Source of the DNA: Acorus gramineus
Taxonomy: Eukaryota; Streptophyta; Magnoliopsida; Acorales; Acoraceae
Assembly: GCA_030737835.1 (NCBI GenBank)
Contig: CM060849.1
Location: forward strand, 24,498,855 to 24,562,854
Direction: 5' to 3'
DNA: 64,000 nt
A program made the translations under genes and the position numbers. The notes beneath the pieces were generated by a model. That model was not told the DNA's origin and searched no databases. It saw only the letters and a list, made by a program, of their open reading frames with translations. Below are positions 34,891 to 47,099 of the stretch, one piece after another. How positions within the stretch are numbered: the stretch's first letter is position 1; each line of letters starts with the position of its first letter.

Positions 34891-35084
34891 AGAGAAGACA
34901 TGCAATTCAGCCCCCGTGTATGCGTACGCGCGCGTGTGTGTGATAAAGGAGATCTAAATAATTTTTGTTCGGTTGATATTTTCTATGTTCTAGATAAATT
35001 TATATTTTATATTTGTCTTCCACGATTCTCTCACACACCTTTTCATTTTGTTAAAATTATAAATTGGAGGGACAGAATTTTAAC
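34891..35084. other. Short spacer with TG microsatellite
   Basis: Contains GCGCGCGTGTGTGTGTG at about 34927; no gene. Confidence 0.45.
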
Positions 35085-35719
35085 TTACCGGATCCGGGTA
35101 ATCGGATCTGTCCGCTCCCACTCTCCTCCGCTTGTTTGATCGTCGTTCACCGGTGAGCATCTCTCGGACGTCGAAGACATAGGGAGGTGGGGACCTGCAA
35201 AAGACCCTCTGACGCTTAAGTCAGTCAATATAGCCAAAGAATTGCTTTGTAGAAAAGCATTGTGCATAACTTCAGAGAGAGGACTTGTTCCCTATTTATA
35301 GAGGTTTCATGATGGTTTTAGGGTTTCTGATCACCTCTTCCCATCAGACGGACAAAAATCGATAAGTCATCAATGGGAGACCAAAGATATATTCTCAAGA
35401 TTTGATCAATTATTCTCTAATAAATACATCCATATTTAATTGGGATTTCCTGGATTTAGTCAATGATGATTTGATCTTATGATATATTGTCATTGATTGG
35501 ATTTGATAATTATCAATCAATGAAATATATCCAGGGGGATCAAGGAAAAATATGGTTGGATAAGTACTGACTTGGAATGTGGTCGTCGGATCTAGGTGGG
35601 TTGTTGGGCTTTATTTGGCCGGGTCTGGCCCGGTTGTGCTTTGAACCTGTCCAACTGGATACTGGACTTGCCGGGTCCGGCCCACATTGATGAACCCTGG
35701 AATTTTGGCGCCCACACAA
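35085..35719 (-). mobile_element. LTR remnant, Ty3-like, minus orientation
   Basis: Read on the minus strand it starts near TGTGTGGGCGCCAAAATTCC. It has a TATA-like CTATAAATAGGGAAC (about 35305), then GACTGACTTAAGCGTCAGAG and GGTCTTTTGCAGGTCCCCAC, the R/U5 style also seen at 43150 (+). No retrotransposon domains adjoin, so a solo LTR is likely. The end near 35085 is uncertain. Confidence 0.6.
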
Positions 35720-36224
35720 ATTATGTTGATAAATAATCATTTTTCGACTTATGAATAGTTGTATGTGTAATGTCCTTTCTATAGTCCTCTTACCTATTTA
35801 ATAAAAATAATCTTACTTTTAATAAAAATACAAAATTTGATTGATTGTTATTTATAGAAGAAAAAAAGTTAAAGATTGTATTTAAAAATCGCTTTCACTA
35901 AGATAAATTTTGCCACTGTCCAAGGAATTCATTGAAGTGAGCCAGTATCACAATTAGTCAAACTATTGATGACAGTCATATTAATGAATATATCAGATAA
36001 AGGTCTTCAAATTTGCCAAAAATAGTCTTTTAATTCCTTCCATTAACAGAGTCCTATTACAAAGGACACTTACATGTGGGCACTGAAAGATATTTTATTC
36101 TCACTTCAGATGGCATGGACAACATCACATATGAATATTATTTTAATCACAAAACCTTCAGAAGATTCACTTTGTCTGGAGACACCAATTCCCTTTAATC
36201 AGATCTTGTTTGTTAAAGGGATGT
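35720..36224. other. Intergenic DNA, no gene seen
   Basis: AT-rich, nothing recognised. Confidence 0.45.
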
Positions 36225-36649
36225 TATTTTTATGTCCATATAAACTATGCTATTTAATAATCGATCTCTCATTTCTTCGTATTTTATTTTAAATCTCTAA
36301 TTTTTAACGTTTTTTTTTCATTTTTAGTTCCTACGCCAAATATCCATCAGAAAATTTAAAGAATATTCCATTTAATGTTAGTTTGTCAAATTAAATTTTT
36401 ATTTAAATCTTTTTTTAAATTATGTTATTTAGTTATTGATCCCTCTCTCCTTTATATTGAATTTTAAGTCCCCACATTCAAACACTTTTTTTTGTTATTA
36501 GTCCATGAACAAAATGTCTGTCTAATTTTATAAGTATTTGAATATCTGAAATTTTTATAGGAAATGTTTGGTGAAATGTATATATATATATATATGTATG
36601 TAAATGTGTGTGTGTATAACATGATAATTTCTTTCATGAGTTAGGAATA

Positions 36650-37130
36650 AAAAAAAATTTCATTGACTTTCTTCCACTTGCGAAATCCTTCAATTGTGAA
36701 TGTAGTTCATCCAAAACGCCCATTAGGTGCCTTATTAAAAACAAAACATGGTAAACAAAATGATGCATCCTTTGTAGGGTGATACTCACCATGAAGAGAA
36801 TTTTCCAAGCCAAGAATACTGAAACTTGCTTATTATGTTCGTTTGATGTTGGATAATCCAAAAGCTTATGTTGATAAGGTCCGACCCTTTAAGATACGCT
36901 CGATGAAATTCATCTTGTTGATTTACTAGATATTATCAAATTTGAAAGCGTAATCCTAGACCATGTTCTATAATCGGAAGAGTATCAATTACATCTTTAG
37001 TTTTCAGACGTTTAAGTGAAGGACTTTCAATAACTGGATGTAGATTAATATCAAAAGAAGAAAGTGAATCAGCTTTCGGATTGGAGTAAGTTCCTTTAAA
37101 GAATGAGTCAATCGTTTTAAACTTGTTCAT
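36650..37130 (-). pseudogene. ZMYM1-like hAT transposase fragment (TTF-type zinc finger region)
   Basis: Minus-strand reading starts MNKFKTIDSFFKGTYSNPKA, continues GLGLRFQI, then YLVNQQDEFHRAYLKGSDLI. After a frameshift it gives EYHPTKDASFCLPCFVFNKA, PNGRFG, stop, TTFTIEGFRKWKKVN. This is the N-terminal part and TTF-type zinc finger of the plant 'zinc finger MYM-type protein 1-like' hAT-derived family (VNQQDE..RAYL / SPTKDAAFCLPCF / F..EGF..WKK). The downstream DUF4371 and dimerisation domains are missing. Several stops make it non-functional. Confidence 0.85.
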
Positions 37131-37479
37131 GATTGACCTAAAAGTTTAATTAAAAATCAACAAAATAAAAAAAATCTATCCTAATAAAATAAATAAATAA
37201 ATCCCCACAAAGACATTCAATTAGTTTGTCTTGAAGGAAAATGGGAGTCCAACATAATAATAATAATTAAAAAAAACTAGTACCCATAAACATTGTTGTT
37301 AGTGTCTAATAATTCAAGATTGAAATTTTCTAACTAAAAAATTACACCTGTCCATGGGACTACATCTGGGCTATATCTAACATTATCCATAATTTTAAAT
37401 TTTTAATATGTAGTTTTAATCAAATTTAACAAAACCAAAATTACTGCAACTCCATGAAACTTAGCTCTAATAATTCTTT

Positions 37480-37709
37480 GGGTACGTTTGGATGTGAGGT
37501 TGAAATTATAAGATTCTTAAAATTTTATGTTTCAAACTCAGCTTTTGAAAAGGTATGTTTTAATAAATTTTCAACCGTAAGATTTTGTGGCTTAAAATTA
37601 AAGATTGTGGTCTGAAAAGCTAAACGCTGAAAATGGGTTTAGATCTGAATTTGAGAATGTTCAATTTTTAAAACGCAGAATCTACCGAAATTCATATCCA
37701 AACGGACCC
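37480..37709. mobile_element. Small MITE with GGGTNCGTTTGGAT inverted ends
   Basis: The left end GGGTACGTTTGGATGTGA and the reverse-complemented right end GGGTCCGTTTGGATATGA are flanked by TTT on both sides (37477-37479, 37710-37712). 230 bp. PIF/Harbinger-like by its ends and 3-bp duplication. Confidence 0.85.
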
Positions 37710-38164
37710 TTTATTCAATCTACCAAATCTAACCCAAATTTATTCAAACAAATACACACATTAATCAATTAAATTCCCAACAAATATATTAAAAAAATAA
37801 ACGAATATTACTTATACAAAATTTTGAAGAATTAAAGATGAACTTGATGTTTTCAAATCTTCTTATCCAATCGACAAAAATAAATCAAATCCACCAATAG
37901 AAAACAAACACAGATTAAATACAAAGAAAAAATAAAATCAAAATCAAGTATTCAAAATATACTTCATTCAAAAAAAAAAAAAATTAAAAACATACAAGTA
38001 TCCAAGAAGAAGGGTTAAGGCCTTAAGGGTGGCTGGGGAGGCTTTCGATGGGGTCCGACTTCCACTGCCGGTCAGGAGAACTGGAGAAGTAAAGAGAGAT
38101 TGTTAGTTTTTTTATTTTATTTTTTTGTTAGGCCCCATTATTAATTAATGGAAAAAGATACATA

Positions 38165-38430
38165 AGTCTTCATTGTAGCCCCAATTGTAATCTATCTTAT
38201 TTTTTTTCTTTTTTTTTAAAATCATACACTCACCATTTGAAGTGTATGCTGTTATATGAAATGAAGTATATACTAAGATACATTAGTGTATTTTTTTTCA
38301 TAATGAAAAAAAAATTGTGTCATATACTATCACATCCATACACTATGATAGTACAGCATATACTACGTTATCATAGTGTATGAGTCTGCAAAACGGATTA
38401 CAAAAAGGACTGTGTGTATCAGCGCTCTTA
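38165..38430 (+). repeat. MITE-like repeat family A
   Basis: Contains GAAGTATATACTAAGATACA and ends TTATCATAGTGTATGAGTCTG with CAAAACGGATTACAAAAAGG; the fullest copy of family A here. Confidence 0.7.
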
Positions 38431-39089
38431 ATTAATTGATTTGGTCCATACAACCATATTCAGTTGGATGATTTTGTTGGGCCCATTTTTTTTAATTTTA
38501 ATATTTATTTTTATTTTTATTATTTTTTCTTTATTTTAGAAGAAGAATAATTACATAAACAAATTATAAGAATTTTTAAATGATTTTTGAGTTAATAAAA
38601 ATGTTGAAGAGGGTTTCATTTGGGATTTCTTTCATTTAAAGGATGAGTAGTTTATGAATTTCAGTTATCCATTAGCCCCAAAAAGATGAACATTTTGCAC
38701 AGGAACTAATAACGAAAAAATGTGTTTGAAGTTTGGGACTTAAATGCAATATGAAGAAGGGAGGGATTGATCACTGAATAGCATAGTTCATAGAGAATTA
38801 AAAATAAAAATTTCAAATGGTGGTTTAGCGATTTGAAATATTTGTTAGCCCCAGTAGATGGACATCTAGCGAAGTGATTAAAAACGAAAAAAGCATTAGA
38901 TGTTGAGAACTTAAAATGAAATATAAAAAAGAGAATGATCGATTATTAAATAGCAAATAGTATAATTTATGGAGATTTAAAAATAAATAAACCCAAATAT
39001 GAGATGTAGCCCAATATGACCCTATGCAAACTACTAAAATAGAACACACGTGAATACGCACATTTTTTCTTATCTTAATAATATTATGC

Positions 39090-39330
39090 ATGGTTCTTTT
39101 TCTAATCTCAAAAACAATCCGTGTATGTTTTGATTCTTTTTAAAAATCTATCTAATGATGTATATATTTTTATAAAAGATGAATTATATATTCTAATAAA
39201 TTACATTAACTTATATAAGAAAATTTTCTAATGAAATATATACTTCATTATTGTGAGTGTAGTTAAATAACGAGGTATATGAGACTGAAAAACACATTGG
39301 AAAAAGAACTCTGTGTAACATCGTTAGGTT
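39090..39330 (+). repeat. MITE-like repeat family B
   Basis: TTTTTAAAAATCTATCTAAT, ATAAAAGATGAATTATAT and the end CTCTGTGTAACATCGTTAGG. Confidence 0.55.
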
Positions 39331-40309
39331 TTTTTGGTGATTAATATCACAATTTTTTGAATTGTTTCTTAATGAACCATATAAAAAATTTATATGGTTG
39401 ACAACATTAATATCGCAATAAAATAGGAATACATAAAATAAATAGAAAATAAAAATAAAAATATTAAATGATACATATGTTTATAAAACAAAAGAAAAGG
39501 AAAGAAAAGAAAATAACAGATAACCCAATATGATTTTGTTCTTTATTAAATAAAATAAAATCCCAATAAATTAAAAATAAAATAAGTAAACAACAAATAA
39601 AACTAAAAGATGAGAAAATTCCAATTCTACCTACATCTATAAATTTGGGGCGCATTTTATTATCTCTTATTCTCTTACCTCCCTTCTAGGGTGAAAACAT
39701 GATTGAAGAATAAGGGGAAATAGAGATAATAAAGGAAAAAGTAGTTAGTTTTTGAAGAATAAAATCAGATAACAATGCTTTGATAAGCTAAGAGTAAAAA
39801 AATCAAACGGATAAAAAAAAATGTTTATTCTGCATGAATGAATATCTATCCTAGTGTAGCTATTGGGGACGAGTAATCTATGTCATACTCTAAACGAAAT
39901 ATTATTCTTATGTGAATGTATACAGTTTATTAAAATATATGTCTTATTTTTTATATATAAAAAAAAACACATTTCGTTTGTTTAATAAATTAAAAATCAA
40001 ACCACCGTCGCCTGTGGGGATGCTTCACAGGGGTCTGTATGTCACATAACACAATCCAAATCAAAATCATCAATGTTTCACAATTTGCTGTTCCCTAGAT
40101 AGATTATGGGGGACAAAATCTGGTGTACGTTCTTTTACTCCAGCAAACCAAAACACAAGTGAATGCAAGAAGCTCATCGAAGAGAGTCACTTTCACACTT
40201 CAGTCAAATCTAATTGAACACTCATAGATTTCTCAACTTTTTGGCCCACAAACCTCTATTTCCCAAAATTAAAAGTCTTCTATTTCTAAGACACATGTGA
40301 CACTGAAAG
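39331..40309. other. Intergenic DNA, no gene seen
   Basis: AT-rich; a short less AT-rich stretch near 40000-40200 holds no recognisable coding text. Confidence 0.45.
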
Positions 40310-41425
40310 TTTTTTTTTTATTTCTCCCTCGATGAAGATATTTCTTATCTCAATATTGAGTTTGAACATAATCCATTTACAAACTCAATGTATTTTATAG
40401 AAAAACTATGCATCCAATTTTCAAGCATGCATTGTATATGTTAATAACTTGTTGAAGCTGTAAATTTTGATAATGTCTTATGCTAACCCGAAATGTTTAA
40501 ATTTTTAAGCATGTTCCTTTGTAACATTTTTATTTTCAATTTTACCCTTAGCAGGACTCATTATGATATTTGATTTTTTATTAGAATAAGAATGGAAAAT
40601 ATATATTTTTATTACTTTTATATTGAGATAGTGATGAAACAAAAAAATATATCTATTTATATATGTGTGTATATATATAAATTGGATAATATCATATCCA
40701 TATCCATCAAATCTGAATAATTTTTAATGGATTTTTTTTTCATATACACCCCTCAAAAGGACAAATATCCATGATGATTTGTTTTTTTCAACAATACCCT
40801 TAAAGAGTTTAAATTGGTTTAAGATTTTAAAATGGGAGATTTTGACAATATATGCTTAGTTGAGGGGGTATATATATATATACAAAAAAAACTATTTTCT
40901 GCTATAATATTTTTCTTTTATTTGTAAATTTATAATAATAATTATTATAAATAATTTATTTGGTAATTATTAAAATTTTATTATATTATTTATGTACATA
41001 TAACATAATATATAATATCGCATATAAATGGGTCTAAAGAATTAAGGGTGTGATTTTGTGATGATTTTTTTTAAGTACTTTTTATTTACACGCACATCGC
41101 TTGCGTGGATGAAGACTAGTGTCTATTAATTGAATTGAAGATCTAACCTTCAGAAGATATATTTTGCTTTATGTCTAAACTATGGGGTCATCTTGTATTT
41201 TTAGAAACACGTCATCATCAGAACCCTTGTGATTAAGTTTGTCAGTTATCCAAAATATATTTGAATATGCTCTTGATTTGTTTTGAAAATAAGAAATTAT
41301 TCGAATATATGAAATGTGGATACAGATATTAGTGTATCGGATTATTTGAATACGACACATATTATAAATTTAAATATGTATATGATATACTATCTATACT
41401 CATCATCCAAAATAATATACATGTA
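40310..41425 (+). repeat. Segmental duplication, copy 1 (interrupted)
   Basis: 40310-40490 and 41150-41425 are colinear with 43290-43800: shared GAACATAATCCAT, AGCTGTAAATTTTGATAA, TTGTATTTTTAGAAACACGT, ACATATTTGAATATGCTCTT-like and GATATTAGTGTATYGGATTA phrases. The 650 bp between the two parts of copy 1 are absent from copy 2. Confidence 0.7.
40743..40873. repeat. Small inverted-repeat element (MITE-like)
   Basis: TACACCCCTCAA near the left and TTGAGGGGGTATA near the right, about 130 bp apart, inside the stretch that interrupts duplication copy 1. Confidence 0.5.
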
Positions 41426-42730
41426 TAAAGAGATGAATGATGCATTTGGCTGCTTATGCTAATGTAATATTGGATATATTTAATATTTTATTTGTAAACT
41501 TTAAATATGATTTCACGTGCATTGTCACGTGTAACAAAACTAATATATATTAAGAAAAACACCCAAGTTCATTGTCACGTGAGACATATTTTTAGGATTG
41601 TGTCCCGTATGATATGATCATCCATATGTCTAAATTCTATATATGAAATTTGGTATCATAATATTATCTGTGTTGTAAGTTAGAACCTGATTTGCATTAA
41701 CTGTTCAGATTCGCGTAGGAAATGACCAATTTCTGGAAATATTTTATTTCGGCCATGTAGAAGCCAAATCACATTATGATGTCTTCAAGGATTATGATCC
41801 TAACATGTCAAAGAACGTGTATGATTTATTTTAGAATTATTAGATGTGTATTTGGTGCTGTGGAGATTAAAGTTTAGGGTTGGTTGTAGTAGATGTACCA
41901 GTTTTACTTGATTGTGTGTCAAAGAGCTATTATGCATGATGTGAGAACCATCAAGAGTTAGTGTCTTCATGAAGTTGGCTTGTATGTGTGTCAGGAGACT
42001 TCATATTTTAATTGAGCATCATTGGTTGTGTTTTACAGCTTTCGTTGACAGAACTCGCGACGATTCGGGTAACAGTAAGTGGTTCAATCCACCCACTTAG
42101 AAAGCGCGTAATACACGTAGCTGTGCTCCATGTATTCTAAGAGCGCTGTAGTTATGTAGTATTCGTATAAATGAACGTATTATTAGGATTATAACTTACC
42201 ATGTTAGATAATGCATACATATATTTATAATTTGTATTTTGCGTAAACAACTTATATCGTACCCACTACTTGTTTGTATACTATAATGCATGCATAAATA
42301 ACCGTATTTTTATACAACTATTGCTAGCATGATATTGTATCTTATGTATCTAGTATCATAGAATATGACATGCCATAGGTGGTTCGTGTATCGAATTTAC
42401 TCCATGATTAGTTAAATATGTGATATGCTATTTATCATTACGTTTGTATAGTTCCATACTTTTCTTTGACATATTATGGAATGTTAAAACTAAATACTTG
42501 AATATTAAACTTTGCCTATCAGTTATAGGTGTGTGTAGGACCCGCCTTTGGGTCATGCTAGGACATTATTCAATTGTGAATATAATTAATTTTCTCACAT
42601 CTGAGGGATGCAACTTTATGGGAATTCATGAGAATTCAATAGCGTATCGGTAATGGCTAACCGGTGGTGGAGGATTTATAAGGGTTATATATATTGTGAA
42701 TGTAGAGTGTTTCTTTTACACATCATCGTG
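41426..42730. other. Intergenic DNA, no gene seen
   Basis: No coding feature was recognised. A moderately GC-rich patch at 42040-42130 remains unexplained. Confidence 0.45.
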
Positions 42731-43265
42731 TGTTGAAGCTGTCCAACGTCGAAGCTTTCCTGCATGGTGCCGCCATGATGTTGGAAGGCCGCCAGGAAGA
42801 GGGCTACCTGGAATCCATGACCCGATTATCAAAAGCCCACAACTCAAATGATCCACAACTTGTGAATCTGGTCCGACAGCCCGTTCATATCCGACGACCA
42901 ATTTATTTTAAATCAGAATCTGGGATCAAATCTCAAATCATATATTTGATTTGAGACAATCAGATTCTTCAAATTCCTAAATTATAGATAAAATCTCCCC
43001 TAAATAGAATATCTCTCCCCATCTGTCCGGTGAAGGAGAGATCCACTGTCAATTTTAGGGCATCCACCATCTATAAATATGAAACCAGCTCTAAGTATGT
43101 GAGAAATCTCTTTTTACAACACAACCATAAACTTCCATTGGTTGATTTAAGCGTCGGAGGATTTTCTGCATGTCACCCCCACCCCCTTTCGATGATGCTC
43201 AAGTACTAGGATCACTGGCAACCAAGCGATACCCATTGGAGGATAGCGGAGCGGGGGATTTTCCC
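42731..43265 (+). mobile_element. LTR remnant, Ty3-like
   Basis: Starts near TGTTGAAGCTGTCCAACG, has TATA-like CATCTATAAATATGAAACC (about 43072) and then TTGATTTAAGCGTCGGAGG with TTTTCTGCATGTCACCCC, parallel to the minus-strand LTR at 35.1 kb. It sits directly before duplication copy 2. Ends approximate. Confidence 0.55.
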
Positions 43266-43830
43266 AATTTGTCAACTTTTGTCCCTCCAAAAGATATTTC
43301 TTTTCTTCTTCTTTTTTGTTGGGTAAAAATATTCCTTATCTCAATCTAACATGGACATAATCCATGTATAAACTCAATATATAAAAATTTTAATATATAT
43401 ATCATTGTATAGAAAAAGTATACATCCAATTTATTCAAGCCTGCATTGTAAATTTAAAAACTTGATGAAGCTGTAAATTTTGATAACATCATATGTCTAC
43501 TAATTGGAACATCTAACCATTTGTCTAAACTATGTACGGGGTTAACTTGTATTTTTAGAAACACGTCATCCCTTGTGATTAAGTTTATCAAATATCCAAA
43601 ACATATTTGAATATGCTCTTAATTCATTTTGAAAATAAAAAATTATCTGATTTTCAAATATCTGGAATATTAATACGGATATTAGTGTATTGGATTAAAA
43701 AATTATTTGAATACAATATATATTATAAATTTAAATATGTATTTGATACACTATCTATACCCAGCATCCAAATTAATATATATATATATATATGTATCCG
43801 GTCTGAAAATAAAGAGATATCAATTATTAA
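43266..43830 (+). repeat. Segmental duplication, copy 2
   Basis: Contiguous copy of the sequence split at 40310-41425; see that entry for shared phrases. Ends in an AT microsatellite (about 43774-43792). The piece GTATCCGGTCTGAAAATAAA recalls 8235-8260. Confidence 0.7.
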
Positions 43831-44550
43831 TAGGATATCGATATCATTGTAGTTAATCCGATGACAGGTTTACATGTGATGCCTCACTGAGAGGGACTCC
43901 GTCTATGGCATGCATCTGGACGTGCCACGTAAGCACAATCTGCACACAACGGGGTTTTCCCGTGGAGTATCATTAACCCATAATTTTGTAAATACAAATT
44001 AAATTAAATTAAATCCCAATAAACAAAATTAAAAAAGAAATAAATAAATAAGTTTTTAAAAATAAAAAAATACCAACAAATAAGAAGACGGGCCTAAGGT
44101 GCCGTTTGGATAAAAACATAAGTTATTCTGGAAATTATTACTGTTCTATGAATAGATGACTGTATAAATGGAACAAGTGATTTTTTGTTTTGTTATGTAT
44201 TTTTAATTATTCTAATTGAAAAAGTAATAATAAAGCTTTCGTTGTGTGGTTAACAATTGATAAGTTATGGATAAATGTAAATAAGATGTGAATAAGAATT
44301 TATAAAATATAAAAATATGATTTAACATGTAGTCCCTAATATATATGAGGTGATTGATGACAGTTGATTTGACTAGTGGATATCTTTTATACTAATGGAA
44401 TGAATTGACTAAAATAACACAATTTTAAAATGGCTTGATATACAAATATTAACTTATTTTTATTTATTTTAACATAGCTATACTTATTTATTTTTTTCAC
44501 CCAATTAGCCTTTTTAGATTTATTATCCTCTTCCTGTGTATTCTCACTTA
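43831..44550. other. Intergenic DNA, no gene seen
   Basis: A short GC-richer stretch (43890-43970) has no coding sense that I can recognise; the rest is AT-rich. Confidence 0.45.
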
Positions 44551-44888
44551 TGCCCCGTTTGGTTGCGCGATTGGACGCGTTTTTGCTTTTTGAAAAGCTG
44601 AAAAGCTAAAATCGTGTACCCAGACGGGGCAGCTTTTTGCAGAATCGAAAGCTGAATTCCTTTTAATTTTTCTCTCGAAATCTGTGTTTTAAAAAGCTAA
44701 AAAACAACGCTTTTTGGTCGGAATCGATTTTTTGAATTGAAAAGCAACTTTCTCTTCCAAACATTAAATTCTTTCAAATATTGATTCTTGAATTAAAAAA
44801 AAACATCTAAAAAAATCAAATCTAAATCATCTTAAAAAGCAGCTTTATTTTAAAAGTTACTTTTCAATATGTGTTTCTAAACGGACCC
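44551..44888. mobile_element. PIF/Harbinger-type MITE
   Basis: The left end TGCCCCGTTTGGTTGCG and the reverse-complemented right end GGGTCCGTTTAGAAACAC are flanked by TTA on both sides (44548-44550, 44889-44891), the usual target of this superfamily. Interior AAAAGCTGAAAAGCTAAAA-type repeats, no coding content. Confidence 0.75.
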
Positions 44889-44891
44889 TTA

Positions 44892-45910
44892 GTCTACCAC
44901 AAATTCCACTACCCAACCACCACCTAAACGATGCCTTCCTTTGACTATGGCCGGCCATGACCGCAAGATCACGTCAATCAGATTAACTTTCAATGTCAAA
45001 GCATCTGATTCACTTAACAACATCCACAAATTAAAAATAAACAACCACCTTTAATAATAATAATAATCAAATCAAACAATCAAAGTGTCAAATATGCGAC
45101 AGAAGAGTCAGAAAGCAGAGTAGAAAGGGACCCATCCATTATATAAGAAAAAAACACATGAAACCAGTCAAATTGGCCTGCCGGTTAATATATATAATTT
45201 TTAAATTGTTTTTTTTATAAAAAAAATTTAAAAAAAAATGAAAGATTCAATTGAGGTTAGCATCTCACATTCACACTTGTAAAATAACAAAAAATAAATC
45301 TGAGTGGGGAAAGCGATTTTCGACTGACTAAACGTGCATGTCATGGGTCATGAAACTGATTAATATGATTCTTTGGAGTTAATAATTTTAAAAATAATAA
45401 TAATACAATAGACCACAGACCTAATTTGATGTAATCTCTTTGGGCTCCATCTCTCATGCGTATCTATACATGCAGAGAAATAGTTTTATATATTTGGGTT
45501 CTTTTGTATTTAACCCCCTGTAGAGATTTATATTTATATAGCCTTCTCTGCAGTGGGAAGAATCATTCACTATATTTCTTTTTGAGATAACTGTGGGCAA
45601 TATCTACTTTGATAATTAAATTAAAACAGACAATGTTCAAAGTGAGATGAGATAGATAAAAAAATAAAAGCAAAATAAAATAGAAAAAACATGTGACTGG
45701 GTAACATCACCACAGCTCGTCGAGGAACCAAAACCTAGCAGAAGAGGCCTCTATCAAGTTCCACCAAACCCTCACCTACCCGATAATGCAAAGAGCGTCC
45801 TCGTCCTAAGTGAATGCGGGAAAACCTCGCCACACTAAGCCTCGCCAACCAGAGCCCCACTCCACCACACTAAGCCTCGCCATCTCCCATACATATATAT
45901 ATATATGCAT
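44892..45910. other. Intergenic DNA, no gene seen
   Basis: The direct repeat CCACACTAAGCCTCGCCA occurs at about 45830 and 45864. No gene recognised. Confidence 0.45.
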
Positions 45911-46110
45911 ACCGGATTAGAGACGAACGTCCGCATAATTTAAATTGCATATGTTCGTCCTGACCGTCCGATCGCGTAAGATCAGACGGTCTCCAAAAAT
46001 ACATTTAAACTTTTCTTTTTTTTGGGGGGGATCGTCTGATCTTACACGATTGGACGGTCATGACGGATGTCCGGAATTTGAATTCTGCAAACATCCGTCT
46101 CTGATCCGGT
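45911..46110. repeat. Fold-back element with about 80-bp arms
   Basis: The left arm ACCGGATTAGAGACGAACGT ... GACCGTCCGATCGCGTAAGA and the right arm, reverse-complemented, ACCGGATCAGAGACGGATGT ... GACCGTCCAATCGTGTAAGA pair along their length around a short T/G-rich loop. It is flanked by TA-rich microsatellites on both sides, compatible with insertion into TA. A transcript would form a long hairpin. Confidence 0.85.
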
Positions 46111-46125
46111 CTCTGATCCGATCGT

Positions 46126-46151
46126 GTATATATATATATATATATATATAT
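46126..46151. repeat. TA microsatellite
   Basis: Uninterrupted TA dinucleotides directly after the fold-back element. Confidence 0.9.
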
Positions 46152-47099
46152 TGAAATAAAAGGTGGAGCCGCTAAATACCACTTCATTCCTCGCTCACCA
46201 AATCATTCGCTATAATTCTATAAACCACAAATACAACGTTTCTTTAAATCTTCTCACAATTGTTCCTTTCACCCTCCCTCTCTCTAGAGGAGGCCAAAAG
46301 ATCAAATCCTAGGGGGACTATTTCTCAAAAAAATAAATTAAAAAAGTTTTTCCTTCCACGCCTTGCTGCCTTGCTATCTCATTCTCTTTCTTCTTGATCA
46401 TTTAGGTAAATCCAAATAAGCCCCTTTTCTCATCAATAAAAAGAGGAGAGTTTATAAGCCTTTACATGTTACATCATTGGATAATATGATTAATGTAATT
46501 ATCTAAGTATCCCAACAAAGAAAAAAAAACATAATTAACCGTTTGGATATGTAGTGGAGCGGATTCTACACCAGGGAACGCAGTATGAGGTTTGGCGTTG
46601 GCATTATGATTTCTGAGGGTGGTGGTGGCGGTATACGGCTTTTTTCGCATTTAAAAAAGCTTGAAAACACCGCTTTTCAACCACGATGTTGAATTTTCAA
46701 ACGCAATGTCCTACGTCGCAAACCCAAATGGCTACAGTTGGCATAAAAGTCAAACTCAAACATATCAAGTGTATGCCGGTCAATTATCCAAAATATATCT
46801 ATATCTTTTGATGTATAAAGAATATATAAATAATTCATTAACGAAGTATTTGTAATGATTTAAAAGTGAATACTGATACCAATGTCCTCTCCAAAAGAAC
46901 ATTAAAAAATGTTATATAAAAAATAACATATATAAGTTTCTGTCGTGTACTTTTTTTTTAAAAAAATGATAGAAATAGTTACCACGATTTCATCTCTGAT
47001 TTCGAAGTACAATTCTGATTGGGGTGAAAAGACATAGAGAAAGAAAGAGAAATACAAATAGGAGGTCCTGACAGCCAATTTCCTAGTTAAAAGAGGAAT
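46152..47099. other. Intergenic DNA with a possible MITE
   Basis: 46538-46731 has CCGTTTGGATATG and a reverse-complement-like CCCAAATGG end and may be a further MITE. No gene seen. Confidence 0.4.

Larger units (their letters stand above)
36225..39000 (-). mobile_element. DNA transposon remnant with compound inverted ends
   Basis: The left flank (about 36230-36540) has two tandem related blocks: AAACTATGCTATTTAATAAT ... TTTTTAGTTCCTACGCC and AAATTATGTTATTTAGTTAT ... TTATTAGTCCATGAAC. The right flank (about 38660-38995) carries the same two blocks in inverted orientation. Between them lie a ZMYM1-like hAT transposase fragment, a small MITE and a family-A repeat. The arrangement suggests one old element with tandem-duplicated terminal inverted repeats. 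No clear target duplication. Confidence 0.5.

Noticed and set aside
42730..42954. 74-aa frame
   Set aside because: Falls within an LTR remnant; no protein match.
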